DNA from: an uncultured Flavobacteriaceae bacterium
GTDB taxonomy: Bacteria; Bacteroidota; Bacteroidia; Flavobacteriales; Flavobacteriaceae
Assembly: GCA_947489085.1 (NCBI GenBank)
Contig: CANLCJ010000015.1
Span: 31,530 to 95,529, forward strand
Direction of reading: 5' to 3'
Length of the DNA: 64,000 nucleotides
The notes beneath the pieces are model-generated. The model had not been told where the DNA came from. It saw only the letters and a list, made by a program, of their open reading frames with translations, and searched no databases. Of the stretch, positions 1 to 9,747 are shown in pieces (the stretch's first letter is position 1; each line of letters opens with the position of its first letter). The position numbers were made by a program, and so were the translations under genes.

Positions 1-258
1 GTGGTTACCAATTCGGTGTCCATCTTTTAATAACTTAGAGAAAAGCTCTGGATGTTTTTTAACATTATTGCCTATACAAAAAAAGGTTGCTTTGGCATTA
101 TACTGCTTAAGTAATCGTAACACCCAAGAGGTTATCTCTGGAGTAGGACCATCGTCGAATGTTAGGTATAGTACCTTATCTAAGGTTGCCATATCCCAAA
201 TATAATTTGGGTACAGCAACTTTATAATTTTAGGCGTTTTAGCAGGAACTAAAAACAT
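1..258 (-). CDS. Polysaccharide deacetylase family protein (partial, N-terminal 86 residues)
   Basis: The reading frame starts at the ATG at 258 and runs off the left edge of the window, so only the N-terminus is seen. Translation gives the NodB-type motif TFDDGPTP at about residues 33-40, and the last visible residues are RIGNH, the beginning of the metal-binding HxxxH motif. These are hallmarks of carbohydrate esterase family 4, which removes N-acetyl groups from polysaccharides such as peptidoglycan or chitin oligomers using a divalent metal. No signal peptide is obvious. It lies downstream of the DUF2723 gene on the same strand with a 30-base gap, so the two are probably co-transcribed. 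The substrate cannot be told. Confidence 0.85.
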   Translation of the reverse strand, partial: MFLVPAKTPKIIKLLYPNYIWDMATLDKVLYLTFDDGPTPEITSWVLRLLKQYNAKATFFCIGNNVKKHPELFSKLLKDGHRIGNH

Positions 259-288
259 CTTCTAAACGTTTTTTATAACTTAAAGCTG

Positions 289-3200
289 CTAATTATTGCT
301 TTTGTTTATTACCGTTCCAGAATCTTTAACAACATCTTCTTCTACAGTATTTGTATCTTCATCTCCTCCATAAAAAGATCTAAACAACCTTAAGTAATTA
401 TTAAACACTTCGCCTTCTTTTTCGGCAAGTGGCGCATCATGCTCCTCAAGCACGTCTATTAAAGATTTGTAACGCTGTATGTCTGTGTAGATATCTTCGA
501 ATAAACGCTCTTGGTTTTCGCGTTTTAAGCTACTATAATATGTTAAATTTTCTTGGTATTTTTTACTTAAACCAAGAAACAAATCTCTGGCTTTTTCTTT
601 ATTCCCTACGGCATAATAAGCACCAATATAGGGCTCTAGTAAGGTGTAGTACCCAAAAAATTCTAAAGGCATATTTTTCATAGCAATATCTGCAACCTCT
701 TCTGCCTTATCTAGCTTGTCTTCGTTAATAAGCGTTTCTATTAAACGGGCCAGATTACCTCTATAGGTTATCGCATTACGGCGTGTCTCTGTATCGTGAT
801 ATATATCTGCACTACCACTATTACCCCAATCCCATTTTTTTACTTTTTCATACATCAACTCGGAATCCACACGTCCCATATCGAAAGGGCTTGCTCTATC
901 TATCTCTGTTCTTATAGGCACAAGTTTAAAACACATTCCATCCAGCTGCAAATAGTTTTTCATCCAAATATAATCGTCGTCTCCAAAACTTCCTCCAGAA
1001 AAATAAATAGGCCGTTTCCAGTCGTTATTCGCAATAATATCCAACATTAACAATCTGTTTTTATAAATCGCGCTATTCTTAATGTTAATATATATTTTGG
1101 AAACTATTTTATCGGCATCTTTAGGTTTAACAATGCCATATTTTAAGGCATTATCTTTATTTACAGATATGCTAAAGTTTTTAGTTGGAAGGTAATTTAC
1201 ATTTAGATCCTGATTTCTTACTTTAGACAGATCGTAGCCCTCCTTCTCCATAACAAATTTATACTTCGTTTTAGGATTATCGCTTTGTATAAAATCTAAT
1301 GCATAATCTATACTTAAGGTATCTGTAGTAAACTGATGTATCCTAATATAATCGTTGGTACCGTACTTATAGTCTTCGTGATTTAATTGAGACGGTATAG
1401 GATCACTTTCGTAAGCTTTACGCTTCATTTGGTCTATGTACCAATCGGTTTGAAATAAACTTGTATTTACCACACGCACGTCTGTTCTATACCCTTCAAT
1501 TTCTTGAGCATACCAAAGCGCAAACGTATCGTTATCTCCTATGGTAAATAAAATAGCGTTTTCTTCGCAAGAGTCTAAATACTTTCTTGCCATGGCTTGA
1601 GCTGTATACTTACCCGAGCGGTCGTGGTCGTCCCAATTGTTTGCGGCTAATAGACCAGGCACCAATACTAAACACACAATGGAAACAATTGGAGCAACTA
1701 AGGCTTTTGGAAGCTTATTTTTTAAGGTATCGAAAAGTGCATACACCCCAAAACCTATCCAAATGGCAAATACGTAAAACGACCCAACAACAGAATAATC
1801 TCGTTCTCGAGGCTCGAAAGGACGTACATTGGTATAAACTTGAATGGCAATACCTGTAAATAAGAAAAACATGAGTAAAACCCAGAATCTTTTTTTATCG
1901 GCATTTAACAAAAAGAATATACCTATTAAACCTAATATTAAAGGTGAAAAATAATAGGTATTGCGTGCCTTGTTATTCGCAACATCGCTTGGTAGATCAT
2001 CTTGAGACATCCCTAAATGCCATTCGTCGATAAATTTTATACCGCTTAACCAGTTGCCATGTCTATCATAACGGCCTTGAATATCGTCTTGGCGGCCTGT
2101 AAAGTTCCACATAAAATAACGCCAGTACATGTAGCCTAATTGATATTTGAACAAATACACAATATTACTCATCAAATCTGGTTTTTCAACATCCAGATAA
2201 CTTTGGTAACGTTTTATAAAACCGTTAAAATCTTCGTAATCTACATTTCCTTTAGAAATCTCACCTCTAAAATCTGCAACCAGCTTTCTTAATTCATTTT
2301 GTAGTTGGTACTCTGGTTTCAATTTAAAATTTAAGTACCCCGTAAACTTCATATAATTTTCGGCATGTTCGCCACTCCACATACGAGGCAAAAAAGAAGC
2401 ATGGTCTGAGTTATAGTTCTGCTTAGCATCTTTCCAATCGTTTACTACAACGTACTTGCCCTTTTTTTCGTCTTTTTCATATTTGGGCTTATCGTCCAAG
2501 TAAGGTTTGTTTTCATCTAAATAGGCGTACTGATCTGTAAATTGCGGCCCGTAAAACAAGTGCGTCTCAGGATATTGCTCTAAGTTATAATAGGCTAATA
2601 ATTCTCTGGCACTAGAGGGGTTATTTTCGTTAATAACCACGTTAGCGTTGGCACGTATAGGCAACATTAACCAAGTAGAAAAACCAATAATAACAAAAGT
2701 AACACATAGTATTCCTGTATTTAGATGCACATAATTTTTTTGTCTTGTGTAACGTAAAGCATAAAAAATAATAGCAATTAGCGTAATGCCTGCGATTATA
2801 GAACCAGAATTGAAAGGCAAACCAACACTATTCACAAAAAATATTTCTGAAATGCTAAATATCTTCAAAATATTTGGAGCCAATAATTTAAACACGAACA
2901 AAAGAATGGCTACAGATACAATATTAGCAACTATAAAATTTTTAACAGTTACCGTTTTGTAATTTTTAAAAAAGTAAATGAGCCCAATAACTGGTATGGT
3001 TAAAAGCCCCATAAAATGCACTCCAAAAGATAAACCTATAACAAAGGCAATTAAAATAAGCCATCTGTTACCTCTCGGGTTATCCATATCCTGTTCCCAT
3101 CGTAAGGCTAACCAAAATAAAGCGGCCATTATCAAGGTAGCCATAGCATACACCTCTGTTTCTACTGCATTAAACCAAAACGAGTCTGTAAAAGCAAATG

Positions 3201-3594
3201 CTAAACTACCAACCAAACCACTGCCTAAAACAGCTAAAGCTTGTTGTTTTTCTAAAACCTGATTTTTAGAAACAAGGTTTTTTAATAAAAGCGTTATGGT
3301 CCAGAACATAAACAGGATGGTAAAAGCACTTGCTACACCACTCATCATGTTCATCATTAACCCTATAAGCTCGTTATTGCCAAATGTAAAGGTTGAGAAA
3401 AATGCACCAAGCATTTGAAATAAAGGTGCTCCTGGCGGATGTCCTACTTGTAATTTAGATGATGTTAGTATGTACTCTCCAGCATCCCAAAAACTTACTG
3501 TAGGTTCTACTGTTAAGCTATAGGTTATTAAAGCTATTAAAAAAGAGAACCAACCCAATATTGTGTTCCATTTTTTAAAATTAAAATCCTCCAT
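289..3594 (-). CDS. DUF2723 multipass membrane protein, GT-C-like (TMEM260 family)
   Basis: The 1101-residue protein has an N-terminal half rich in hydrophobic helices (about residues 14-330 and 540-690) and a soluble C-terminal part of roughly 400 residues with helical, TPR-like stretches. Near the N-terminus lies FWDAGEY followed by GHPPGAP, the DUF2723 signature; an acidic pair in the first external loop is typical of GT-C glycosyltransferases that use lipid-linked sugars. The human relative TMEM260 is a protein O-mannosyltransferase, so sugar transfer to exported proteins or glycans on the outer face of the inner membrane is a reasonable inference, not shown here. It precedes the polysaccharide deacetylase gene on the same strand. 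Length is normal for the bacterial family. Confidence 0.88.
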   Translation of the reverse strand: MEDFNFKKWNTILGWFSFLIALITYSLTVEPTVSFWDAGEYILTSSKLQVGHPPGAPLFQMLGAFFSTFTFGNNELIGLMMNMMSGVASAFTILFMFWTITLLLKNLVSKNQVLEKQQALAVLGSGLVGSLAFAFTDSFWFNAVETEVYAMATLIMAALFWLALRWEQDMDNPRGNRWLILIAFVIGLSFGVHFMGLLTIPVIGLIYFFKNYKTVTVKNFIVANIVSVAILLFVFKLLAPNILKIFSISEIFFVNSVGLPFNSGSIIAGITLIAIIFYALRYTRQKNYVHLNTGILCVTFVIIGFSTWLMLPIRANANVVINENNPSSARELLAYYNLEQYPETHLFYGPQFTDQYAYLDENKPYLDDKPKYEKDEKKGKYVVVNDWKDAKQNYNSDHASFLPRMWSGEHAENYMKFTGYLNFKLKPEYQLQNELRKLVADFRGEISKGNVDYEDFNGFIKRYQSYLDVEKPDLMSNIVYLFKYQLGYMYWRYFMWNFTGRQDDIQGRYDRHGNWLSGIKFIDEWHLGMSQDDLPSDVANNKARNTYYFSPLILGLIGIFFLLNADKKRFWVLLMFFLFTGIAIQVYTNVRPFEPRERDYSVVGSFYVFAIWIGFGVYALFDTLKNKLPKALVAPIVSIVCLVLVPGLLAANNWDDHDRSGKYTAQAMARKYLDSCEENAILFTIGDNDTFALWYAQEIEGYRTDVRVVNTSLFQTDWYIDQMKRKAYESDPIPSQLNHEDYKYGTNDYIRIHQFTTDTLSIDYALDFIQSDNPKTKYKFVMEKEGYDLSKVRNQDLNVNYLPTKNFSISVNKDNALKYGIVKPKDADKIVSKIYINIKNSAIYKNRLLMLDIIANNDWKRPIYFSGGSFGDDDYIWMKNYLQLDGMCFKLVPIRTEIDRASPFDMGRVDSELMYEKVKKWDWGNSGSADIYHDTETRRNAITYRGNLARLIETLINEDKLDKAEEVADIAMKNMPLEFFGYYTLLEPYIGAYYAVGNKEKARDLFLGLSKKYQENLTYYSSLKRENQERLFEDIYTDIQRYKSLIDVLEEHDAPLAEKEGEVFNNYLRLFRSFYGGDEDTNTVEEDVVKDSGTVINKSNN

Positions 3595-3738
3595 TTTAAA
3601 GATTACGTTTGTTAGTTTGGCGAATTTAGCAATAAAAATGAAACAAGAATAAATATTATATTCCCCTTAACACTAGCAACTAGTTTAGTGACTCCATAAA
3701 TGTTTTTGAAGCTTCTTTACATTTTTTTCGAAAAAAAC

Positions 3739-3768
3739 TTGTGAAAATAAATATTTGTTTTAAATTTG
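3739..3768 (+). promoter_or_regulatory. Promoter of tRNA-Gln, Bacteroidota type
   Basis: TTG at 3739-3741 and TAAATTTG at 3761-3768 are separated by exactly 19 bases, matching the Bacteroidota -33/-7 consensus (TTG, N19-21, TAnnTTTG). The -7 box ends 17 bases before the tRNA. Confidence 0.75.
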
Positions 3769-3785
3769 CACCCTCAATTAAACAT

Positions 3786-3858
3786 TGGCCTATGGTGTAA
3801 CTGGCAACACGTTGGTTTTTGGTACCAAAGAGTCTAGGTTCGATCCCTAGTGGGCCAA
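3786..3858 (+). tRNA. tRNA-Gln (anticodon TTG)
   Basis: The 73-base cloverleaf is complete. The acceptor arm 3786-3792 pairs with 3851-3857 (one G-T), the anticodon stem TTGGT/ACCAA encloses the loop TTTTGGT with anticodon TTG, and the T arm CTAGG/CCTAG encloses TTCGATC. The discriminator is A at 3858, and the 3' CCA is not encoded, as usual in this phylum. It reads CAA and, by wobble, CAG codons. It stands alone between its own promoter and terminator. Confidence 0.95.
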
Positions 3859-3872
3859 CAAAAATTGAATAG

Positions 3873-3901
3873 AATCCTCGCTGAAAAGTGAGGATTTTTT
3901 T
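3873..3901 (+). terminator. Rho-independent terminator of tRNA-Gln
   Basis: A 10-bp stem (3873-3882 with 3887-3896, one G-T pair) with a GAAA tetraloop is followed by a run of T. It begins 15 bases after the tRNA. Confidence 0.85.
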
Positions 3902-4104
3902 GTTTAGACAATTTTATGTAAAAAAGACTATTCCTAAAATTCAGCATTTTAATTTTGCATTTAAACAAAAACCATCTATTTATCACACCTAATTTTAAGA
4001 CATTTTAAAAAAAATCGATTGGCTACATTTAAAGGGTTTAAAGTTGCGATTTGGCAGAACTATAAAAACAGGATCAAAAAACTTTAATTATACAGATAAA
4101 GTGT

Positions 4105-4112
4105 TATCTTTG
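4105..4112 (+). promoter_or_regulatory. -7 box of the rimP-nusA-infB promoter
   Basis: TATCTTTG matches the Bacteroidota -7 consensus TAnnTTTG exactly. No clear TTG is seen at the expected upstream distance. A start a few bases downstream would give a leader of about 55-60 bases before the rimP ATG, containing the hairpin at 4142-4166. The rest of 3902-4104 shows nothing I can name. Confidence 0.6.
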
Positions 4113-4137
4113 CAGCGTTGAAAGGCGAATTAATTGA

Positions 4138-4166
4138 ATGCGAGGGGACTAAAGTCCCCTCTTTTT
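4138..4166 (+). terminator. Leader hairpin with T-run (candidate attenuator) overlapping a 4-codon mini-ORF
   Basis: GAGGGGAC (4142-4149) pairs perfectly with GTCCCCTC (4154-4161) around the tetraloop TAAA, directly followed by five T. This is a textbook intrinsic terminator placed only 10 bases before the rimP start codon, so it must act on the operon's own transcript. The same bases contain the mini-ORF ATG CGA GGG GAC TAA (4138-4152), whose stop codon occupies the hairpin loop. A ribosome on it would cover the left arm. Regulation by attenuation is inferred; the hairpin itself is plain in the sequence. Confidence 0.7.
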
Positions 4167-4175
4167 ATACTAAAA

Positions 4176-4637
4176 ATGTTTAAAAACACCGTAAAAGAAC
4201 TACTAAACACTGCTTTAGAAGAAAGACAAGATTTATTTTTAATAGATTTTAATGTAAACGAAGCAAACCATATAAAGGTATTGCTAGATGGCGACAATGG
4301 TGTTTTAGTAGAAGATTGCATGTTTGTAAGCCGCGCCATAGAACATAATTTAGATAGAGAGGAACAAGATTTTTCTTTAGAAGTTATGTCGGCAGGAGCC
4401 ACATCGCCATTGGTAAATAAACGGCAGTATAAAAGACATATTAAAAGGACTATAGAAGTAAAAACCGCATCTAACACGTATGAAGGTGTTTTGGCAAATG
4501 TAACCGACGATGAAATTCTTTTAGAATGGAAAGCCAGAGAACCAAAACCTGTTGGAAAAGGTAAAGTAACCGTTAAAAAGCAAGCCAATATTGCTTACGG
4601 AGATATTTTAGAAGCAAAAATTATGATTAAATTTTAA
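4176..4637 (+). CDS. rimP: Ribosome maturation factor RimP
   Basis: The 153-residue protein helps mature the 30S ribosomal subunit. It shows the two-part RimP layout: an alpha/beta N-terminal domain (about 1-80, with the conserved run VEDCMFVSRAIE followed by FSLEVMSAG) and a C-terminal SH3-like domain (about 85-150). I chose ATG 4176 because the family begins close to this point; an upstream in-frame TTG at 4134 would add 14 residues encoded by the hairpin. It is the first gene of rimP-nusA-infB, an order conserved widely in bacteria, with nusA 13 bases downstream. The hairpin just upstream suggests control of the whole operon by attenuation. Confidence 0.93.
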   Translation: MFKNTVKELLNTALEERQDLFLIDFNVNEANHIKVLLDGDNGVLVEDCMFVSRAIEHNLDREEQDFSLEVMSAGATSPLVNKRQYKRHIKRTIEVKTASNTYEGVLANVTDDEILLEWKAREPKPVGKGKVTVKKQANIAYGDILEAKIMIKF

Positions 4638-4650
4638 TTTAGGTAGAGTT

Positions 4651-5883
4651 ATGGAGAATGTTGCGTTAATTGAATCTTTTTCAGAATTCAAAGACGATAA
4701 ACTTATAGATCGTGTTACACTAATGGCAATTCTAGAAGATGTGTTTAGAAGTGCTTTAAAAAAGAAATTTGGAGATGATGATAATTTCGATATCATCGTA
4801 AATCCAGACAAAGGCGATTTAGAAATTTGGAGAAACCGTATTGTTGTTGCAGATGGCGATGTAGAAGAACCAAACCAAGAAATATCTTTATCTGAAGCTC
4901 GAAAAATTGAACCAGATTTTGAAGTAGGTGAAGATGTATCTGAAGAAGTGAAATTAATAGATCTAGGGAGACGTGCTATTTTAGCATTACGCCAAAACCT
5001 TATTTCTAAAATACATGAGCATGATAATACTATAATCTATAAACAATTTAAAGATTTAATAGGAGAAATATATACGGCAGAAGTACACCATATTCGACAC
5101 AGAGCCGTAATTTTGTTAGATGACGAAGGCAATGAGATTGTTTTACCTAAAGACAGACAAATTCCTTCAGACTTTTTTAGAAAAGGCGATAACGTTAGAG
5201 GTGTAATTGATGGTGTAGAACTTAAGGGAGCTAAACCTACCATAATTATGTCTAGAAGTTCTCCTGTATTTTTAGAAAAATTATTCGAACAAGAAATACC
5301 AGAAGTATTCGATGGTTTAATAACCATAAAAAAAGTAGTGAGAATTCCTGGAGAAAAAGCGAAAGTCGCTGTAGATTCTTACGACGATAGAATAGATCCT
5401 GTTGGTGCCTGTGTAGGTATGAAGGGTTCTAGAATACACGGTATTGTAAGAGAACTGGGTAACGAAAACATAGATGTAATTAATTACACCAACAACTTAC
5501 AACTATTTATAACCAGAGCTTTAAGCCCTGCCAGAGTAACTTCTATTAAATTAGACGAAGAAACTAAACGCGCAGAGGTAATACTTAAACCAGAAGAGGT
5601 AAGTAAAGCAATTGGTAGAGGAGGACACAATATACGCTTAGCAGGACAATTAACAGGCTATGAAATAGATGTGTTTAGAGAAGGTGCAGAAGAAGATGTA
5701 GAACTAAGTGAATTCTCTGATGAGATCGAAGACTGGATCATATCAGAATTTAGTAAAGCTGGATTAGATACTGCAAAAAGTGTTCTGGAGCAAGATGTTA
5801 ACGATCTTGTAAAACGAACGGACTTAGAAGAAGAGACTATTAACGATGTTATTAGAATTCTAAAAGAAGAATTCGAAGATTAA
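4651..5883 (+). CDS. nusA: Transcription termination/antitermination factor NusA
   Basis: NusA binds RNA polymerase and modulates pausing, termination and antitermination. The 410-residue protein has the RNAP-binding N-terminal domain (about 1-125), an S1 domain (about 130-200) and two KH domains with the RNA-binding loops VGMKGSRI (KH1) and IGRGGHNI (KH2). A short acidic helical tail of about 60 residues follows. The E. coli-type double acidic repeats are absent, which is normal in this phylum. It lies between rimP and infB. In other bacteria NusA autoregulates this operon, which makes the leader hairpin at 4142-4166 a possible NusA target (inference). Confidence 0.97.
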   Translation: MENVALIESFSEFKDDKLIDRVTLMAILEDVFRSALKKKFGDDDNFDIIVNPDKGDLEIWRNRIVVADGDVEEPNQEISLSEARKIEPDFEVGEDVSEEVKLIDLGRRAILALRQNLISKIHEHDNTIIYKQFKDLIGEIYTAEVHHIRHRAVILLDDEGNEIVLPKDRQIPSDFFRKGDNVRGVIDGVELKGAKPTIIMSRSSPVFLEKLFEQEIPEVFDGLITIKKVVRIPGEKAKVAVDSYDDRIDPVGACVGMKGSRIHGIVRELGNENIDVINYTNNLQLFITRALSPARVTSIKLDEETKRAEVILKPEEVSKAIGRGGHNIRLAGQLTGYEIDVFREGAEEDVELSEFSDEIEDWIISEFSKAGLDTAKSVLEQDVNDLVKRTDLEEETINDVIRILKEEFED

Positions 5884-5955
5884 TACCCAATTCCTACTAA
5901 AGAAATTAGAAGAAGAAAGGTATTCATATTATATTTGAGATTTTAAAGGCAATTT

Positions 5956-8817
5956 ATGGCTGACACAATTAGATTAAATAAAGTTTTACGCGAGCTAAAC
6001 ATTTCTCTAGATCGTGCTGTGGAATTTTTGGATTCCAAAGGCATAGAAATAGAGAAGCGACCGACTACAAAAATTTCTGAAGAAACTTACAGTATTCTTT
6101 CAGGAGAATTTGAGACGGACGCTAATAAAAAAATGAAGTCGCAAGAAGTAGGTGAAGCTAAGCTAAAGGAGAAAGAAGACATACGTATTAAACGTGAGAA
6201 AGAGCAAGAAGCTAAGCAAAAAGCGCAAGAAGAAGCCCTTAAAAAAGCTCAAGAAGCAGAAGTTGTAAAAGCTTCGCAAACGCTATCTGGCCCTAAAACA
6301 GTAGGCAAGATAGATCTTAACCCTAAAAATAAGGAGGAAGACAAACCTACTGAAGTAACCAAACCAATTGAAGAGGTTAAAGAAAAGGCTGCTCCCGTAA
6401 AAGAAGAGGTTAAGAAAGAAGACACAAAACCAACTCAGCCAGAAGTTTTTAAAGCAAGAGCTCCTAAACTGGAAAAACCTAAGGTTGTAGCTACTCAAGC
6501 GGAAAAACCTAAAGAAGAGGCCAAACCAGTTGAAGAAGTTAAACCAACCGAAGCTCAAAAAGAAACTAAGGTTGAAACAGAAGAAAAACCAAAATTAAAG
6601 CCTGTTATTGTAGATGGCGAATTGGTTACTCCTGATGAGAAAGTAAAAACGCAATACCAGAAATTAACTGGCCCTAAAATAGCAGGTGATAAAATTGATT
6701 TATCTCAATTTAACAAACCAAAAAAGAAACCTGTTGATAAAAAAGATGCCAAAACTGGTCCGGGCGCTAATAAGAAAAAGCGTAGACGTATAAGCAAAGT
6801 TGGAGGAGGTCCAGGCCAAGCGGGTAACAATCCTCGTGGCGGCAACCGCAACGACCGCTTTAAGGGCAAGCCAGGCCAACAAGGCAGACGCAACGTTGTT
6901 AAAGAAGAACCATCTGAAGAAGATGTAAAGAAACAAGTGCGCGAAACACTTGAGAAATTACAAGGAAAATCTTCAAAAGGAAAAGGTGCAAAATACAGAA
7001 GAGAAAAAAGAGATCAACACAGAGATCAAACTGCCAAAGATTTACAAGCAGAAGCAGCAGAAAGCAAAATACTAAAAGTAACAGAATTTGTTACAGCCAG
7101 CGAAGTTGCTACTATGATGGATGTAGGTGTAACCAATATTATATCGGCATGTATGTCGCTTGGTATGATGGTTACTATGAACCAACGTTTAGATGCAGAA
7201 ACGCTTTCTATTGTTGCAGAAGAATTTGGATATAAAGTAGAATTTGTAACAGCCGATATAGAAGAAGCTATAGAGGAAGTTGAAGATAAGCCAGAAGATT
7301 TAGAAGCTCGTGCGCCAATAGTAACCGTTATGGGTCACGTAGATCATGGTAAAACATCCCTTCTAGATTACATTCGTGAAGAGAACGTAATTGCTGGAGA
7401 ATCTGGTGGCATTACACAGCACATTGGTGCTTACGGTGTAACACTAGAAAGTGGTCAAAAAATAGCATTCTTAGATACACCAGGTCACGAGGCCTTTACG
7501 GCAATGCGTGCACGTGGTGCTCAAGTTACAGATATTGCAATTATTGTATCTGCTGCAGATGATGATATTATGCCGCAAACCAAAGAAGCTATTTCCCATG
7601 CGCAAGCTGCGGGAGTGCCAATTGTATTTGCGATCAATAAAATAGATAAACCAGATGCAAATCCAGATAGGATTAAGGAAGGTTTAGCAAACATGAACCT
7701 TTTAGTTGAAGATTGGGGTGGTAAAATTCAGTCTCATGATATTTCAGCGAAATTTGGTACAGGTGTTAAAGAATTACTTGAAAAAGTTCTTTTAGAAGCC
7801 GAATTATTAGAATTAAAAGCCAACCCTAAAAAACCAGCTGTAGGTACTGTTGTCGAAGCTTACTTAGATAAAGGTAGAGGTTACGTATCTACCATATTAG
7901 TACAAGGCGGTACCCTAAAAGTAGGCGATTATGTACTAGCAGGACAGCACAGTGGTAAAGTAAAAGCCATGCATGATGAGCGTGGTAAAGATTTAAAAGA
8001 AGCTGGCCCTTCTACACCAGTATCTATTTTAGGTCTGGATGGAGCGCCGCAAGCTGGTGATAAGTTTAATGTATTCGAAGACGAACGTGAAGCGAAACAA
8101 ATTGCAACCAAACGAGCACAATTACAACGTGAGCAATCTGTAAGAACACAACGCCATATTACATTAGATGAAATTGGACGCCGTATCGCACTTGGAGACT
8201 TCCAAGAGCTTAACATCATACTTAAAGGTGATGTGGATGGTTCTGTAGAAGCCCTAACCGATTCGTTCCAGAAATTATCAACCGAAGAAATACAAGTTAA
8301 CATCTTACATAAAGGTGTAGGTGCCATTACCGAGAGTGATGTGTTACTCGCCTCAGCATCCGACGCTATTATAGTTGGGTTTAATGTAAGGCCTGTGGGT
8401 AATGCAAGAGATATAGCAGATAAAGAAGAAATCGATATCAGGACATACTCTATTATCTATGATGCTATAAACGATCTTAAAGATGCTATGGAAGGCATGT
8501 TATCTCCAGAGCTTAAAGAAGAGATTACAGGTACTGCCGAAATTAGAGAAATCTTTAAAGTCTCTAAAATTGGAAGTATTGCAGGATGTATGGTTACCAA
8601 TGGTAAGATATTTAGAAATTCTGGTATACGCTTAATACGAGATGGTGTTGTTGTATACACAGGAGAGTTAGCTTCGTTAAAACGTTTTAAAGACGATGTT
8701 AAAGAAGTGTCTAAGGGTTACGATTGCGGTATGCAAGTCAAAGGCTATAACGACATTAAAGAAGGTGATATTATAGAAGCCTTCCATGAAGTAGAAGTAA
8801 AGAAAACACTAAAGTAA
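5956..8817 (+). CDS. infB: Translation initiation factor IF-2
   Basis: IF-2 is the GTPase that places initiator tRNA on the ribosome. The 953-residue protein has an IF2 N-terminal subdomain (about 1-55) and a long charged Lys/Glu/Pro-rich linker (about 60-370) ending in a Gly/Arg-rich patch. A second N-terminal subdomain follows (about 375-430). The G domain has GHVDHGKT near residue 459, DTPGHE near 506 and NKID near 560, and the beta-barrel and C-terminal domains follow. The linker makes it longer than the E. coli protein (890). A 72-base gap after nusA includes TATATTTG (5930-5937), a possible extra internal promoter -7 box without a good -33. A strong terminator follows. Confidence 0.97.
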   Translation: MADTIRLNKVLRELNISLDRAVEFLDSKGIEIEKRPTTKISEETYSILSGEFETDANKKMKSQEVGEAKLKEKEDIRIKREKEQEAKQKAQEEALKKAQEAEVVKASQTLSGPKTVGKIDLNPKNKEEDKPTEVTKPIEEVKEKAAPVKEEVKKEDTKPTQPEVFKARAPKLEKPKVVATQAEKPKEEAKPVEEVKPTEAQKETKVETEEKPKLKPVIVDGELVTPDEKVKTQYQKLTGPKIAGDKIDLSQFNKPKKKPVDKKDAKTGPGANKKKRRRISKVGGGPGQAGNNPRGGNRNDRFKGKPGQQGRRNVVKEEPSEEDVKKQVRETLEKLQGKSSKGKGAKYRREKRDQHRDQTAKDLQAEAAESKILKVTEFVTASEVATMMDVGVTNIISACMSLGMMVTMNQRLDAETLSIVAEEFGYKVEFVTADIEEAIEEVEDKPEDLEARAPIVTVMGHVDHGKTSLLDYIREENVIAGESGGITQHIGAYGVTLESGQKIAFLDTPGHEAFTAMRARGAQVTDIAIIVSAADDDIMPQTKEAISHAQAAGVPIVFAINKIDKPDANPDRIKEGLANMNLLVEDWGGKIQSHDISAKFGTGVKELLEKVLLEAELLELKANPKKPAVGTVVEAYLDKGRGYVSTILVQGGTLKVGDYVLAGQHSGKVKAMHDERGKDLKEAGPSTPVSILGLDGAPQAGDKFNVFEDEREAKQIATKRAQLQREQSVRTQRHITLDEIGRRIALGDFQELNIILKGDVDGSVEALTDSFQKLSTEEIQVNILHKGVGAITESDVLLASASDAIIVGFNVRPVGNARDIADKEEIDIRTYSIIYDAINDLKDAMEGMLSPELKEEITGTAEIREIFKVSKIGSIAGCMVTNGKIFRNSGIRLIRDGVVVYTGELASLKRFKDDVKEVSKGYDCGMQVKGYNDIKEGDIIEAFHEVEVKKTLK

Positions 8818-8840
8818 ACAAGTTTTATTCTTACAATTTC

Positions 8841-8870
8841 AAAGCGGACTGTAAACTGTCCGCTTTTTTT
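8841..8870 (+). terminator. Rho-independent terminator after infB
   Basis: AAAGCGGAC and GTCCGCTTT form a 9-bp stem around an 8-base loop, followed by a T-run. It lies 23 bases after the infB stop and closes the rimP-nusA-infB operon. Confidence 0.88.
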
Positions 8871-8986
8871 GTACCATAGTTTGTGGTTCTCATGATATAG
8901 AAAGCCCTTTCTATAACAAAATGTTAATTTTTGAGTATAGCATACTTCTATATTTGAATAAATAACCAATCAAATTTTAACATATC

Positions 8987-9643
8987 ATGAAAAAATTAAC
9001 TCTATTTTTAGTTCTATCACTAAGTTTAATATCTAACCATACTTTAACAGCCCAAGAGCCTATATTGGGGGAAGTAAGAATATTTGCTGGAAATTTTGCG
9101 CCAAGAGGTTGGGCATTTTGCGAGGGACAATTGCTATCAATATCTCAAAATTCAGCACTATTTTCGTTAATTGGTTGTACCTATGGTGGTGATTGTAGAA
9201 GTACTTTTGCACTACCAGATTTAAGAGGAAGGTCTGCCATGGGTATAGGTAATGGTCCAGGCTTAGAACCTATAGCATATGGTCAAAAAGGCGGTATTGA
9301 CTTTAAAACTTTAAGTCAAAGTCAATTACCTATTCATAACCATTTAGCCACAAGTAGTACCACCGGATCTGGAAGTATTGTTCACAGTACGGATAATGCC
9401 GTAAATGAAGTTCCTGAAACTGGTGACGTTCCAGCGGTTGCAAATTTTCCTGGTAATTTAGGCGCTCAAAGGGTAAAAGCTTACGGTCCAGCTACAAATT
9501 TGGTAAATGGGCAACCTATAAATACAAGCTCTACTATTACAGTGCAACAAGCTGGTGCTAGCCAGTCGTTTGATAATAGACACCCTTATTTAGGTGTGCG
9601 CTATATTATTGCCTTGGTAGGTATTTTCCCTTCAAGGAGTTAA
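8987..9643 (+). CDS. Exported phage tail-collar domain protein (MdpB-like)
   Basis: The 218-residue protein carries a signal peptide (cleavage probably after TAQ, residue 23) followed by a tail-collar domain, seen as GEVRIFAGNFAPRGWAFCEG with downstream ALPDLRGR and the HNH segment around residue 117. The fold comes from phage tail-fibre collars, but such genes are common outside prophages, where their role is unknown (some are called microcystin-dependent proteins). No phage genes lie nearby. A TATATTTG box at 8949-8956 is a likely promoter -7 element. It precedes a giant repeat protein on the same strand by 104 bases, so a surface role beside it is possible. Conserved Cys residues at about 48, 64 and 70 might form disulfides. 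Confidence 0.85.
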   Translation: MKKLTLFLVLSLSLISNHTLTAQEPILGEVRIFAGNFAPRGWAFCEGQLLSISQNSALFSLIGCTYGGDCRSTFALPDLRGRSAMGIGNGPGLEPIAYGQKGGIDFKTLSQSQLPIHNHLATSSTTGSGSIVHSTDNAVNEVPETGDVPAVANFPGNLGAQRVKAYGPATNLVNGQPINTSSTITVQQAGASQSFDNRHPYLGVRYIIALVGIFPSRS

Positions 9644-9747
9644 ATTAAGAGTCATATTATACTTATATTGCCATATTGCTACTATATATCTTATTTTAGG
9701 TATGTAGTAGTAATACTGTTTATTAACATCTCAAAAAAACCTTCTTT

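Noticed and set aside
4134..4175. TTG start for rimP at 4134
   Set aside because: The added 14 residues are encoded by the hairpin and are not part of the RimP family N-terminus.
8987..9643. Prophage remnant suggested by the tail-collar domain
   Set aside because: No other phage gene, att-like repeat or tRNA-linked integration sign nearby, and the protein has a signal peptide.
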